From the NCBI GenBank assembly GCA_947643715.1, contig CANRXB010000009.1, positions 1 to 64,000 on the forward strand: 64,000 nucleotides of DNA, given 5' to 3'. This document shows, piece after piece, positions 1-7,298 of this stretch. This DNA comes from an uncultured bacterium. Its GTDB lineage: Bacteria; Bacillota; Clostridia; Oscillospirales; Oscillospiraceae. The notes beneath the pieces were generated by a model. That model searched no databases. It was not told the DNA's origin and saw only the letters and a program-made list of their open reading frames with translations. The position numbers and the translations under genes were made by a program. The stretch's first letter is position 1, and each line of letters opens with the position of its first letter.

Positions 1-1394
1 GCGAACATGGTCTGGCGGTACAGAGTGCCCTTGAACTGCTCCAGGAAGTGGTTGAGCAGCCAGGCCCGTTCCCGATCGTCCGTGGTGTGGGCGAGGAGGT
101 GTTCCATGAGCAGGGCCTCGTTGCAGGTGGAAGCGACCTCGGCCACGAAGATCACATAGTCCCGGTAGACGGGGGGCTGGGTCTTGTTGGAGAGATAGGA
201 ATGGACTGCGTGGCCCATTTCATGGGCCAGGGTGAACATGCTCTCCAGATCGTCCTTGTGGTTGAGCAGGACATAGGGATGGACCACCACGCCGCTCATA
301 TAGCCGCCGGAACGCTTGCCCACGTTCTCATACACGTCGATCCAGCGGTTGTCGAACCCTTCCTTGATGATGGCCCGGTACTCCTCTCCCATGGGGGCGA
401 GGGCGTCGTAGACGATGGACTTGGCCTGCTCGAAGGAGATGGTCCTGGACGCGCCGGAGACCATGGGGGCGTAGACGTCGTACATATGCAGCTCATCCAC
501 CCCCAGCAGCTTTTTGCGCAGGCGGACGTAGCGGTGGAGCTTGTCCAGGTTCGCGCCCACCGTGTCTATGAGGTTGCGGTACACCTCCGGCGGGACCCGG
601 GTGGAGGCCACGGCGGCGGCCAGGGGGGAGGGATATTTCCGGGCGGAGGCAAAGAACTGACGCTTCTTTGCCTCCGCGCTCAGCAGTGCGGAGGCGGTGT
701 TGCGGAACTTCCCGCAGGTGTCGTAATACTGTTCGTAAGCGCTGCGGCGCAGCGCCCGATCCTCGCTCATCTCGTGGAGGACGAAGGTGGCGTTGGACAA
801 GGGCAGGGCGTTGCCCTGGCCGTCCACCGCGTCGGGGAAGGTGAGGTCGGCGTTGATGAACCTGGAGTATACGTCGTCGGGGGCGCTGGCTATGTCCTTG
901 GCACAGGCCAGCAGCTTCTCCTCCGAATCGGACAGGATGTGCTCCTTCCGGTCCTGGAGCAAGGCGAGATGGCGGCGGTACAGCTCCAGCTCCGGCTGCT
1001 CGGCGTAGAAACGGTCCAAGGTCTCCGGCGAGATCTTCAGCAGCTCCGGAGTGTCGAAGGCGGTGGCGGAATCCAGGGCCACCAGCAGGTCGGTGGCCCG
1101 GCCCGCCAGGGCCTGATATCTCGAGTCCCGGGTGTCCTCGTCCTGGCGGAGAGAGGCATAGCGGTAGAGCTCGAACACCAGGTCCGACGTCTGGTCGAAA
1201 AGGGCAAGGTAGCCATATAAGGTCTTGGCGCTCTCGCCCAGCCGTCCGGCGTAGCCGGAAAGCTCGCCGATCAGGGACCGGGCCCGATCGGCCGCCGTCT
1301 CCCACGCCTCGTCGGAGGGGTAGATGTCGGCTGTGTTCCAGGTATGCTCCACAGGGATCTGGGAGCGCTGAGGGATGCTCTTATGGTCGGCCAT
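1..1394 (-). CDS. pepF: Oligoendopeptidase F (M3 family), 3' end off window
   Basis: Cytoplasmic zinc metallopeptidase that cleaves short oligopeptides. Translating the minus strand from the ATG at 1392-1394 gives 464 codons with no stop before the left edge, so the C-terminus (roughly 130-140 residues in this family) is missing. The zinc motif HEMGH is encoded at 210-224 (about residue 391) in the context LAHEMGHAVHSYLS. The start is supported by AGGAGG at 1406-1411 and a good promoter just upstream. Neighbouring text such as WNTADIYPSDEAWE near the N-terminus is typical of PepF. It appears monocistronic and lies downstream of the PspC operon on the same strand. Family assignment is confident; substrate preference is not visible. 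Confidence 0.95.
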   Translation of the reverse strand, partial: MADHKSIPQRSQIPVEHTWNTADIYPSDEAWETAADRARSLIGELSGYAGRLGESAKTLYGYLALFDQTSDLVFELYRYASLRQDEDTRDSRYQALAGRATDLLVALDSATAFDTPELLKISPETLDRFYAEQPELELYRRHLALLQDRKEHILSDSEEKLLACAKDIASAPDDVYSRFINADLTFPDAVDGQGNALPLSNATFVLHEMSEDRALRRSAYEQYYDTCGKFRNTASALLSAEAKKRQFFASARKYPSPLAAAVASTRVPPEVYRNLIDTVGANLDKLHRYVRLRKKLLGVDELHMYDVYAPMVSGASRTISFEQAKSIVYDALAPMGEEYRAIIKEGFDNRWIDVYENVGKRSGGYMSGVVVHPYVLLNHKDDLESMFTLAHEMGHAVHSYLSNKTQPPVYRDYVIFVAEVASTCNEALLMEHLLAHTTDDRERAWLLNHFLEQFKGTLYRQTMF

Positions 1395-1431
1395 GATGAT
1401 GGACGCCTCCTGTCGGATCGAATGTAAGGAT

Positions 1432-1460
1432 ATCATACCACGTATGCCCGGCCTTTACAA
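1432..1460 (-). promoter_or_regulatory. Promoter of pepF
   Basis: On the minus strand TTGTAA (1455-1460) and TATGAT (1432-1437) are separated by 17 bases, about 40 bases upstream of the pepF start. This is a sigma-A-type match seen directly in the sequence; the transcription start is inferred. Confidence 0.7.
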
Positions 1461-1502
1461 GTGGTGGAAGGGAACGGGACGTACCGTTTGGGCATAAAGG
1501 GA

Positions 1503-1540
1503 CCGCCCGGCCCGGGGCGGACGATCCCCGGGCCGGGCGG
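1503..1540 (-). terminator. Strong GC hairpin ending the padR/PspC operon
   Basis: A perfect 15-bp inverted repeat (1503-1517 with 1526-1540) lies 21 bases past the PspC stop. The minus-strand tail after it is CCCTTTATG, a poor U-tract, so terminator function is likely but not certain. Confidence 0.6.
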
Positions 1541-1560
1541 CAGTCGAGCCGATCCTGCGG

Positions 1561-1755
1561 TCAGTACACAGCACTTTCCTTGGGCATGATCAGGGCAGCG
1601 ATGATATAGACCCACAGAGACAAGCCGGCAGCAGGCGCCAGAATGACGGTGGCCACCCGGAAGACCGTGGGATCGACACCAAAATAACGGGCCAGGCCAC
1701 CGCAAACGCCCAGGATGATGGCGTCGTGGCCTTCGGTTCGATAAAGTCGTTTCAT
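1561..1755 (-). CDS. PspC domain protein
   Basis: A 64-residue membrane protein of the PspC family. It starts MKRLYRTEGHD, continues with GVCGGLARYFGVDPT (the PspC signature) and ends in one hydrophobic segment before MPKES. The ATG at 1755 is chosen over an upstream in-frame codon because AAAGGAGG sits just ahead of it (minus strand, around 1765). It is last in the padR - HAAS/DUF4097 - small ORF set. PspC-like proteins accompany envelope-stress regulators of the LiaF/DUF4097 type, so an envelope-response role is inferred. Family confident, specific role not. Confidence 0.88.
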   Translation of the reverse strand: MKRLYRTEGHDAIILGVCGGLARYFGVDPTVFRVATVILAPAAGLSLWVYIIAALIMPKESAVY

Positions 1756-1831
1756 GATGGGTTCCTCCTTTTTGGAACTGGGGCCCATTCCGCCGCGGCC
1801 GCAGGCGGGACGCGGGGCACGGGCGAAAGGT

Positions 1832-2014
1832 TCAGATGGGACGGGAGAGAGCGCCGCAGGGGCAGCTCCCGACGGTGGGCAGCGGGCCGCAGGCCGCGGA
1901 CCGGGCGTCGGGACAGCGGCCGGGCCAAGGCCCGCGCCGTCCGGCGGAGCCCAGGACGAGGCCCGCCCCAGGGACCAGAGGCCCCCGGATATCGTCGATC
2001 GAAAGACGTTTCAT
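1832..2014 (-). CDS. Small Arg/Pro/Gly-rich ORF, uncertain
   Basis: A 60-codon frame begins MKRLSIDDIRGP at the ATG at 2014, with AAAGGAGC a suitable distance upstream, between the DUF4097 gene and PspC. The start and ribosome binding site look real. However, the body turns into low-complexity Gly/Pro/Arg/Cys text with no recognisable domain, as expected of a frame running through G+C-rich DNA. It may be a real small protein, a frameshifted remnant of a PspC-like or membrane protein (it shares the MKRL opening with the next gene), or spurious. No function is assigned. Confidence 0.3.
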   Translation of the reverse strand: MKRLSIDDIRGPLVPGAGLVLGSAGRRGPWPGRCPDARSAACGPLPTVGSCPCGALSRPI

Positions 2015-2031
2015 GGTAAAGGCTCCTTTGT

Positions 2032-3645
2032 TCAATAACGTTCCACCGATACGTCGCCGCTGACGGTGGTCATGGAATAGGCCGGGCCGGAGCCGTCGCC
2101 ATAGATGGCGGTCCGGCCGTCATAGCGGAAGGGGAAGGCGAGGTCCACGTCGCCGGAGGTGGTCTTGAAATGCAGGGTGAAGGGGCCCGCGTCGGGGAGC
2201 CGGGCCTCACAGTCGCCGGACTTGGAGGTCATCTCCATCGACTGCGGGAGCTGGGAGGACTCCAGGCGGATCGTACCGCTCATGGTGCTGGCCAGGAAGC
2301 GGCTGGACAGACCTTCCAGCTCGATGTCGCCGCTGACGGCTCTGAGCGCGGCGTTCTCCACCTGGCCCTGGAGGGAGATATCGCCGCTGATGGTCTCGGC
2401 GTTGAGTTGTGTGCAGTTGCCGGACAGTTCCAGGTCTCCGCTGGCGGATCTGAAACAGAGCTGGCCGCAGGCGCGCAGCCGGCAGTCCAGATCTCCGCTG
2501 GCGGTCTGGACGAAGAGCTGGCCCGCCTCCAGCCCGTCCCGGTCGATGTCCACGTCGCCGCTGGCGGTGGTCACACGGATGGTCTCCCAATAGCGGCGGG
2601 GGAGGTAGAGCTCCACGTCGGCAGAGGTGAAGCCCCGGCGGGAGAAGAAGGAGGAGCTGGCGGTGCGGCCCTCCCGGATGGAGAGCACTCCGTCGGCGGA
2701 ACAGGTCACGTCCAGGTCGTCCACGTCGCCGTCGATGATCACGCCCGCTTCCGGGGCCTCGCTGACGTGGATGGTCACGTCCCCGGACGCGGTCTGCACC
2801 TCGATGCCCCGCAGGTCCTTCAGGGCGGTGACGGAATAGGAACCGTCGTCTTTATGCTCCATGAAAGCGTCTCCTCCGGTGAAATGAGGGCCGCAGGGCG
2901 GCTGCCCTTCGTCTTGGTGCTCGCCCCACTGGGTGAAGAAGCCGCCCCGCGTCTTGTCATAGCCGAAGCCGTAGATGACGTCCTTCTTCTGCTTGGGGCC
3001 CGCCCCGGCGAAGAAGCGGCCTGCGTCGGTGTCCAGCTCGGCCTCAAATTCCCAGCCTTCGCCCTTGGGAGGCTCGGGCGGCACCGGGGGGACAGGCGGC
3101 ACTGGCGGTACGGGCGGTACGGGCGGTACGGGAGGCACCGGAGCGTCCGGGATGGTGTTGAAGCTGACCCGCACGTGGCCGTCCTCTTTTTCCCAGGTGG
3201 TGCGGCGCTTGACCGCCTCCTTGGCCTGCTTGACTGCGTCCCGGGCCTGGTCCATGGCGATGCGGCATACCTCGGAGACGTTGGCGAAGATGGCGTCCAG
3301 GTCGCTCTGGGGGCCTTGAGGGCCATAGCCGTAGTCGTAGCGCGGGCCGCTGCCTTGCCCCGGCTCGCCCTGGGGGCGTGCGCCGCCGTCGCCGGCGGGA
3401 CCTGCGGCGGCGCTGGCGCCGGGCTCCACGCCCAGGTAAGCCAGTAGCTCATCCACGTCGCCCAGGTCGTCTAGGGTGCGCTGGAAAGCCTCCTCCTCCG
3501 GCACGCCCGCGCCGGTCATGTCCAGGAATCGGTGGTAAAGGTTATCGGACAGCTCCTCGATGAGATCGGCCTTGGCGGGGCTGTCGGGAGCGGCGGACAG
3601 CTTTTCCGCCACGGAATCGGTGAACTTCAGTTTGATCTTATCCAT
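2032..3645 (-). CDS. HAAS (DUF1700-like) + DUF4097 adhesin-like protein
   Basis: A 537-residue protein. The N-terminal ~75 residues (MDKIKLKFTDSVAEKL... to about LAYLGVE) look like the HAAS/DUF1700 helical signalling region that commonly follows PadR regulators. A middle part holds a charged stretch and a run of about seven PPV repeats near residues 168-193. The C-terminal ~270 residues form a DUF4097 beta-helix, with recurring SGDV/SGDI turns such as TASGDVDI and TVSGDVSV. No clear transmembrane segment is visible. The start at 3645 follows AGGAGG and overlaps the padR end by 8 bases, so the two are translationally coupled. The expected role is in PadR-controlled envelope or antimicrobial stress response, by analogy with these families. 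Confidence 0.85.
   Translation of the reverse strand: MDKIKLKFTDSVAEKLSAAPDSPAKADLIEELSDNLYHRFLDMTGAGVPEEEAFQRTLDDLGDVDELLAYLGVEPGASAAAGPAGDGGARPQGEPGQGSGPRYDYGYGPQGPQSDLDAIFANVSEVCRIAMDQARDAVKQAKEAVKRRTTWEKEDGHVRVSFNTIPDAPVPPVPPVPPVPPVPPVPPVPPEPPKGEGWEFEAELDTDAGRFFAGAGPKQKKDVIYGFGYDKTRGGFFTQWGEHQDEGQPPCGPHFTGGDAFMEHKDDGSYSVTALKDLRGIEVQTASGDVTIHVSEAPEAGVIIDGDVDDLDVTCSADGVLSIREGRTASSSFFSRRGFTSADVELYLPRRYWETIRVTTASGDVDIDRDGLEAGQLFVQTASGDLDCRLRACGQLCFRSASGDLELSGNCTQLNAETISGDISLQGQVENAALRAVSGDIELEGLSSRFLASTMSGTIRLESSQLPQSMEMTSKSGDCEARLPDAGPFTLHFKTTSGDVDLAFPFRYDGRTAIYGDGSGPAYSMTTVSGDVSVERY
3072..3143. repeat. 9-bp tandem repeat coding for PPV units
   Basis: About seven to eight imperfect 9-base units of the GGCGGTACG type sit inside the DUF4097 gene. 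On the minus strand they encode Val-Pro-Pro repeats that link the HAAS half to the DUF4097 half. Copy number could vary by slippage. Confidence 0.75.
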
Positions 3646-3985
3646 TGTTTGGCTCCTCCTCCACAGAAATCAGTGCGTCCAGCAGAGCGCGGGTGTCCTC
3701 CCATTCCTGGCGGCCCTCCGCCCAGCGTTTGCGGCCCGCGTCGGTGATGGCGTAGTACCGCCGCCGGGCCCCGGGGCCGTCGTCTCCCCAATAAGAGGAG
3801 ATGGAGCCGCTCTGCTCCAAGCGTTTGAAAGCGGTGTATAGGGTGGCCTCCTTGAAGCCATACTCCCCTTTCGTGCACTCTAAGATGTTCTTGTTGATCT
3901 CATAACCGTAGTTGTCCCCGCGCATCAATTGTGCTAGAATGATGATGTCGGTGTGTCCGCGCAGGGTGTCCGCTGAAATCGACAT
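3638..3985 (-). CDS. PadR family transcriptional regulator
   Basis: A 115-residue winged-helix repressor. The sequence DIIILAQLMRGDNYGYEI is the PadR N-terminal helix, followed by GFKEATLYTAFKRLEQSG (recognition helix and turn) and GARRRYYAITDAGR (the wing). The start at 3985 is selected because AAAGGAGG lies 7 bases upstream; longer upstream frames are only open reading noise. It is first in the operon with the HAAS/DUF4097 gene, which overlaps it. The promoter region has AATACCT/AGGTATT dyads that probably form its own operator, so autoregulation is likely. Confidence 0.93.
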   Translation of the reverse strand: MSISADTLRGHTDIIILAQLMRGDNYGYEINKNILECTKGEYGFKEATLYTAFKRLEQSGSISSYWGDDGPGARRRYYAITDAGRKRWAEGRQEWEDTRALLDALISVEEEPNNG

Positions 3986-4025
3986 GGCGTCCTCCTTTCC
4001 GGATCGGGTCCTTTCCCGAACGTGT

Positions 4026-4115
4026 GAGATACCCGGCTTTTCAAAATACCTCACTAGCCGAAGTAACTTTGTGAGCTTAATATACCACGAGATACCTCGG
4101 CTGTCAAGGTATTTT
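4026..4115. promoter_or_regulatory. padR promoter and putative PadR operator
   Basis: On the minus strand TTGACA (4102-4107) and TATATT (4079-4084) are 17 bases apart. AAAATACCT at 4043-4051 is repeated inverted as AGGTATTTT at 4107-4115, and GAGATACC occurs at 4026-4033 and 4090-4097. The spacer itself contains CGAGGTATCTCG, a near palindrome. Such dyads over the -35/-10 region fit a PadR operator; binding is inferred. Confidence 0.7.
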
Positions 4116-4174
4116 CGCAAAAAAATTTGCCCCCGCAGATCTGTGCCCGGGCATGAAAAGGAGATGTATCGAAA

Positions 4175-4999
4175 ATGAGCGAATGTACGCATGATTGCTC
4201 CTCCTGCGGCGAGAGCTGCGGGGAGCGCACGCAGCCCCAGGACATGCGAAAACCGGCCAACGCCCAGTCCCACATCAAGAAGGTCATCGCCGTGGTCAGC
4301 GGCAAGGGCGGCGTGGGGAAGTCCGCCGTCACCTGCACCCTGGCCGCCGCGATGGCGAAGCTGGGCAGGAAGGTGGGCGTGCTGGACGCGGACATCACCG
4401 GGCCGTCGGTGCCCAGGGCGTTCGGGATCCATCAGCGGGCCATGGGCAGCGAGGACGGGATCCTCCCCGCCGTCACGCAGGGCGGCGTGAAGCTGATGAG
4501 CCTGAACCTGCTCATCGACCATGAGACGGATCCGGTGGTATGGCGGGGCCCTGTCATCGCCGGGGCGGTGGAGCAGTTCTGGACCGATGTGATCTGGGGG
4601 GAACTGGACTATCTCTTCGTCGATATGCCCCCGGGGACGGGGGACGTGCCGCTGACGGTGTTCCAGTCCCTGCCGGTGGACGGCGTGATCGTGGTCACCG
4701 CGCCCCAGGCGCTGGTGGGCATGATCGTCACGAAGGCAGTGCGCATGGCGGAGATGATGCAGGTGCCGGTGCTGGGGCTGGTGGAGAACTATTCCGTCTA
4801 TCGCTGCCCCGACTGCGGGAAGGAGCACCCTGTGTTCGGCCAGAGCACCATCGACGCGCTGGGGGCGGAGCTGTCCCTGCCGGTGCTGGCCAAGCTGCCG
4901 ATCGATCCGGAGCTGGCCCGTGCGGTGGACGAGGGCCGGATAGAGGGATATGAGGCCAACCCCATGGCCGGGGTGGCAGAGGCGCTGGACCAGCGATGA
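4175..4999 (+). CDS. mrp: Mrp/NBP35-type Fe-S carrier ATPase
   Basis: A 274-residue ParA-like P-loop ATPase that carries or transfers iron-sulfur clusters in the cytoplasm. The Walker A is GKGGVGKS (about residues 44-51). VLDADITGPSVPR and the switch VDMPPGTGDVPL follow. The C-terminal CPDC pair forms the bridging cluster site, and the N-terminus has a Cys-rich leader (SECTHDCSSCGESC) like NBP35. AAGGAGA precedes the ATG at 4175. It is divergent from padR, stands alone, and ends at a strong terminator. Confidence 0.95.
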   Translation: MSECTHDCSSCGESCGERTQPQDMRKPANAQSHIKKVIAVVSGKGGVGKSAVTCTLAAAMAKLGRKVGVLDADITGPSVPRAFGIHQRAMGSEDGILPAVTQGGVKLMSLNLLIDHETDPVVWRGPVIAGAVEQFWTDVIWGELDYLFVDMPPGTGDVPLTVFQSLPVDGVIVVTAPQALVGMIVTKAVRMAEMMQVPVLGLVENYSVYRCPDCGKEHPVFGQSTIDALGAELSLPVLAKLPIDPELARAVDEGRIEGYEANPMAGVAEALDQR

Positions 5000-5008
5000 G
5001 ACCGTCTG

Positions 5009-5044
5009 AAACGCCCGGAGCGGGAACGCTCCGGGCGTTTTTCT
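5009..5044 (+). terminator. Intrinsic terminator after mrp
   Basis: AAACGCCCGGAGCG pairs with CGCTCCGGGCGTTT around a GGAA loop, followed by TTTCT, beginning 10 bases past the mrp stop. Confidence 0.9.
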
Positions 5045-5057
5045 CTGCCCTGCGCCC

Positions 5058-5086
5058 TTGCCAAACTCCGGGGAGTCTGCTACAAT
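5058..5086 (+). promoter_or_regulatory. Promoter of the HATPase gene
   Basis: TTGCCA (5058-5063), a 17-base spacer, and TACAAT (5081-5086). This leaves a leader of about 110 bases before the ATG at 5202. Confidence 0.7.
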
Positions 5087-5201
5087 GGGAAAAATTCGAC
5101 AAGAATCGACGCGATCCGACCCGCTTTGGGGAAGCCATTCCCAGGAGAGGCGGCGGCGAATCTGCATAGCATAAAGAGAGAGGGAAAAGGGGGGCGAGAG
5201 G

Positions 5202-5984
5202 ATGGAGCGATCGAGCTTGGACCAGGGGACGGCCCGGACGGCGGCGGAACTGCGCCTGCAGTTGGCCCAGATGACGGCGGTCAGCCAGGTCCTGGGGCGC
5301 AGCGCCCAGGATGAGAAGAGCAAACGCTATCTGGCGGCGCTGGACCAGAGCATCTGCCGGATGCTGCGCATCGTGGGCCGGCTGGAGCTCACCGACCGGC
5401 TGGGAGAGGAAGGGCCCGACCGGCTGGAGCCGGCCCCTGTGGATCTGGCGGAGCTGGTCCGGAAGCTGGGGGAGCGATCGGGCAGCTTGCTGGCATGTCT
5501 GGAGGTGGAGCTGGACGTCCGCGCGCCTGACCGGCTGGACGCCCGGGTGGACGAAGGGCTCATCCGGCAGATGCTGATGGAGCTGATCTCCAACGGGGCC
5601 AAAGCGGGCAGGCATGTGGCCGTGACGCTCTCCCGGCAGGGGGGGCGGGCGGTGTTCACCGTGGAGGACGACGGCCCGGGGGTGGAGCCCGAGCGGTTGG
5701 AGCACTTGTTCAACAGCGCGGAAGAGGCCGTGCCGGACTGGCGGCGCAGCGGCGTGGGCGTGGCCATCGCCCGGCGGGTGGCGGAGCTCCACGAAGGGAC
5801 GCTGGTGGCGAGCTGTGCGCCCGGGAAGGGGCTGCAAGCGGTGGCGTCCATCCCCTTGGGCGCGGGGGAAGAAGAGTTGTTCAAAACGCCCACGGTGGCG
5901 TGGGACCGGGGCGGGTTCGACGAAGAGCTGGTGGCCCTCAGTGATCTGCTCCCGGCCCAGGCATTTGGCCCGGACGACGGTTGA
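5202..5984 (+). CDS. HATPase-domain protein without a histidine phosphoacceptor
   Basis: A 260-residue soluble protein with the GHKL ATPase fold of sensor kinases: an N-box-like ISNGAKAG, the G1 box VEDDGPGV, and a G2-like RRSGVGVAIARRVAELHEG. The first ~75 residues form two long helices resembling a kinase dimerisation domain (MTAVSQVLGRSAQDEKS...LDQSICRML), but no histidine occurs where the H-box should be. There is no transmembrane segment and no response regulator beside it. About 50 residues follow the ATPase core without a known domain. It could be a degenerate kinase, an anti-sigma-like factor or a regulator of another kinase. AGAGG and a clear promoter support the start. Confidence 0.75.
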   Translation: MERSSLDQGTARTAAELRLQLAQMTAVSQVLGRSAQDEKSKRYLAALDQSICRMLRIVGRLELTDRLGEEGPDRLEPAPVDLAELVRKLGERSGSLLACLEVELDVRAPDRLDARVDEGLIRQMLMELISNGAKAGRHVAVTLSRQGGRAVFTVEDDGPGVEPERLEHLFNSAEEAVPDWRRSGVGVAIARRVAELHEGTLVASCAPGKGLQAVASIPLGAGEEELFKTPTVAWDRGGFDEELVALSDLLPAQAFGPDDG

Positions 5985-6020
5985 GGGCTGGCCCGGGGCA
6001 GCGCCGCGTGCGCCCTGGGC

Positions 6021-7076
6021 TCATTTGGCGCGGGGAGGGACGCTCCCCCGGGTGATGGCGTCCGCCACGGCGGCCAGTACCTCTCCGTGGGTCTGGTCGA
6101 AGAGATGGGTATAGATGCGCTGGGTGATGTTGGGGTTGCTGTGGCCCATGGCCCGGCTGATCTGGTACATGGGCACCCGGGCGTCGTTGGCCATGCTGGC
6201 GAAGGTGTGGCGCAGGCCGTGGAAGGTGATGGGAGGCAGGCCGTTCCTGCGCACGAAGGTGGTCAGCGCGGTGGTCATCAGATTGGGGTGGAGGGGCTGC
6301 CCGTTGATCCCCAGCAGCAGGAAATCGTCAGGGGAACAGGGCATCCCGGTCCGGACGCGCTGGGCGTGGAGCGTCCACAGCAGCTCCAGCAGGTCGTCCA
6401 GGGCGGCGATGGACAGCGTGCGGCAGCTATCGGAGGTCTTGGGGGGTTTTTCCACCACCCGTGAGCCTACGGTGGTGCGGACCCACCGGATGGAGAGCTG
6501 GCCGGAATGGAGGTCCACGTCGCGCCAGCGCAGGCCCAGGATCTCGCTGCGCCGCAGCCCCAAAAAGCAGGCCAGCCGCACCGGGATCTCCAACGGATCG
6601 CCTTTCACGGCCTGGAGAAGCTGGCCCAGGCGGGCGGGGGTGTAATACGAGACCTCCACCGGGTCGGGACGGGGCGGGGTGGCCCGCTGGATGGGGTTGA
6701 CAGGGACCACGCCCTGGCGGAACGCGGAGCGCAGGGCGGTGTGGAGCAGGATGTGGTGCTTGCGGATGGTGTTGTGGGACAGGCCCTTCTCCTCCGAGAG
6801 CCACTGATAATAGCCGTTGACCAGTTCGGGGGACAGGTCGGTCAGGCGCACTTTGCCCAGGGCGGGGCAGATATGGTTATGGATGATGTTGTCATACCCG
6901 TTGATGGTGGTGGCCGCCCGGCAGGGCTCGATGTCCTTCTCCATCCAGATGTCCAGCCAGTGTTCCAGCGTGATGCTGGCATTGGCGGGCGGAGCGGACT
7001 GAGGCAGAGGGAAGCCTATCTGGGGCGGGGCGGGGATCGGGCGCAGGGTGATGTGGGCGGGACGGGGATGGTTCAT
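6021..7076 (-). CDS. Tyrosine recombinase / phage-type integrase (orphan)
   Basis: A 351-residue site-specific recombinase. An SAM-like core-binding domain occupies about residues 25-130 (LEHWLDIWMEKDIEPC...). The catalytic domain has the first Arg in LRRSEILGLRW (about 174), HGLRH (about 285-289), the GHSNPNIT His (about 311) and the nucleophile Tyr in TQRIYTHL (about 322). All catalytic positions seem intact. The start at 7076 is preferred over an upstream frame because AAAAGGAGC lies upstream of it. Domain order matches Tn916/phage integrases. No excisionase, other phage genes, tRNA or attachment duplication was seen nearby, so it is either a remnant or a domesticated recombinase. Confidence 0.92.
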   Translation of the reverse strand: MNHPRPAHITLRPIPAPPQIGFPLPQSAPPANASITLEHWLDIWMEKDIEPCRAATTINGYDNIIHNHICPALGKVRLTDLSPELVNGYYQWLSEEKGLSHNTIRKHHILLHTALRSAFRQGVVPVNPIQRATPPRPDPVEVSYYTPARLGQLLQAVKGDPLEIPVRLACFLGLRRSEILGLRWRDVDLHSGQLSIRWVRTTVGSRVVEKPPKTSDSCRTLSIAALDDLLELLWTLHAQRVRTGMPCSPDDFLLLGINGQPLHPNLMTTALTTFVRRNGLPPITFHGLRHTFASMANDARVPMYQISRAMGHSNPNITQRIYTHLFDQTHGEVLAAVADAITRGSVPPRAK

Positions 7077-7190
7077 GGTGAACAGCTCCTTTTCTCGATC
7101 GGTGTCCCCCGGCAGGGCCGAGTGTACGGCGGGCCGCTGTCCGGGGGCCTTTGTATCATAAGACCCGAGGGGCGGGCAGGGAAAGGCCAC

Positions 7191-7219
7191 TTGACTTTTT
7201 CTGAGTTTGGCAATACAAT
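7191..7219 (+). promoter_or_regulatory. proS promoter
   Basis: TTGACT (7191-7196), a 17-base spacer, and TACAAT (7214-7219), immediately upstream of a dyad in the proS leader. Confidence 0.8.
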
Positions 7220-7221
7220 AT

Positions 7222-7256
7222 TATCCTATCCGAACAGGACCGGCCTGGATAGGATA
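7222..7256 (+). promoter_or_regulatory. 10-bp inverted repeat in the proS leader
   Basis: TATCCTATCC (7222-7231) and GGATAGGATA (7247-7256) form a perfect 10-bp stem around a 15-base centre. The centre itself contains AGG/CCT pairs. It starts at the transcription start region, 43 bases before the ATG, and could be an operator or an RNA hairpin. No T-box elements were seen. Confidence 0.55.
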
Positions 7257-7298
7257 TGGAGAAGCCCTCCACATTATATATAAAAGGATTGAAACGAT

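Noticed and set aside
1-1305. Long open frames over pepF on both strands
   Set aside because: They are G+C-driven shadow frames; only the frame from 1394 encodes HEMGH and the M3 sequence.
3638-5323. 561-codon minus-strand frame containing PadR at its end
   Set aside because: Only the last 115 codons resemble a protein; the rest runs antisense to mrp.
6000-7190. Prophage or integrative element around the integrase
   Set aside because: No att duplication, tRNA, excisionase or structural genes were found beside it.
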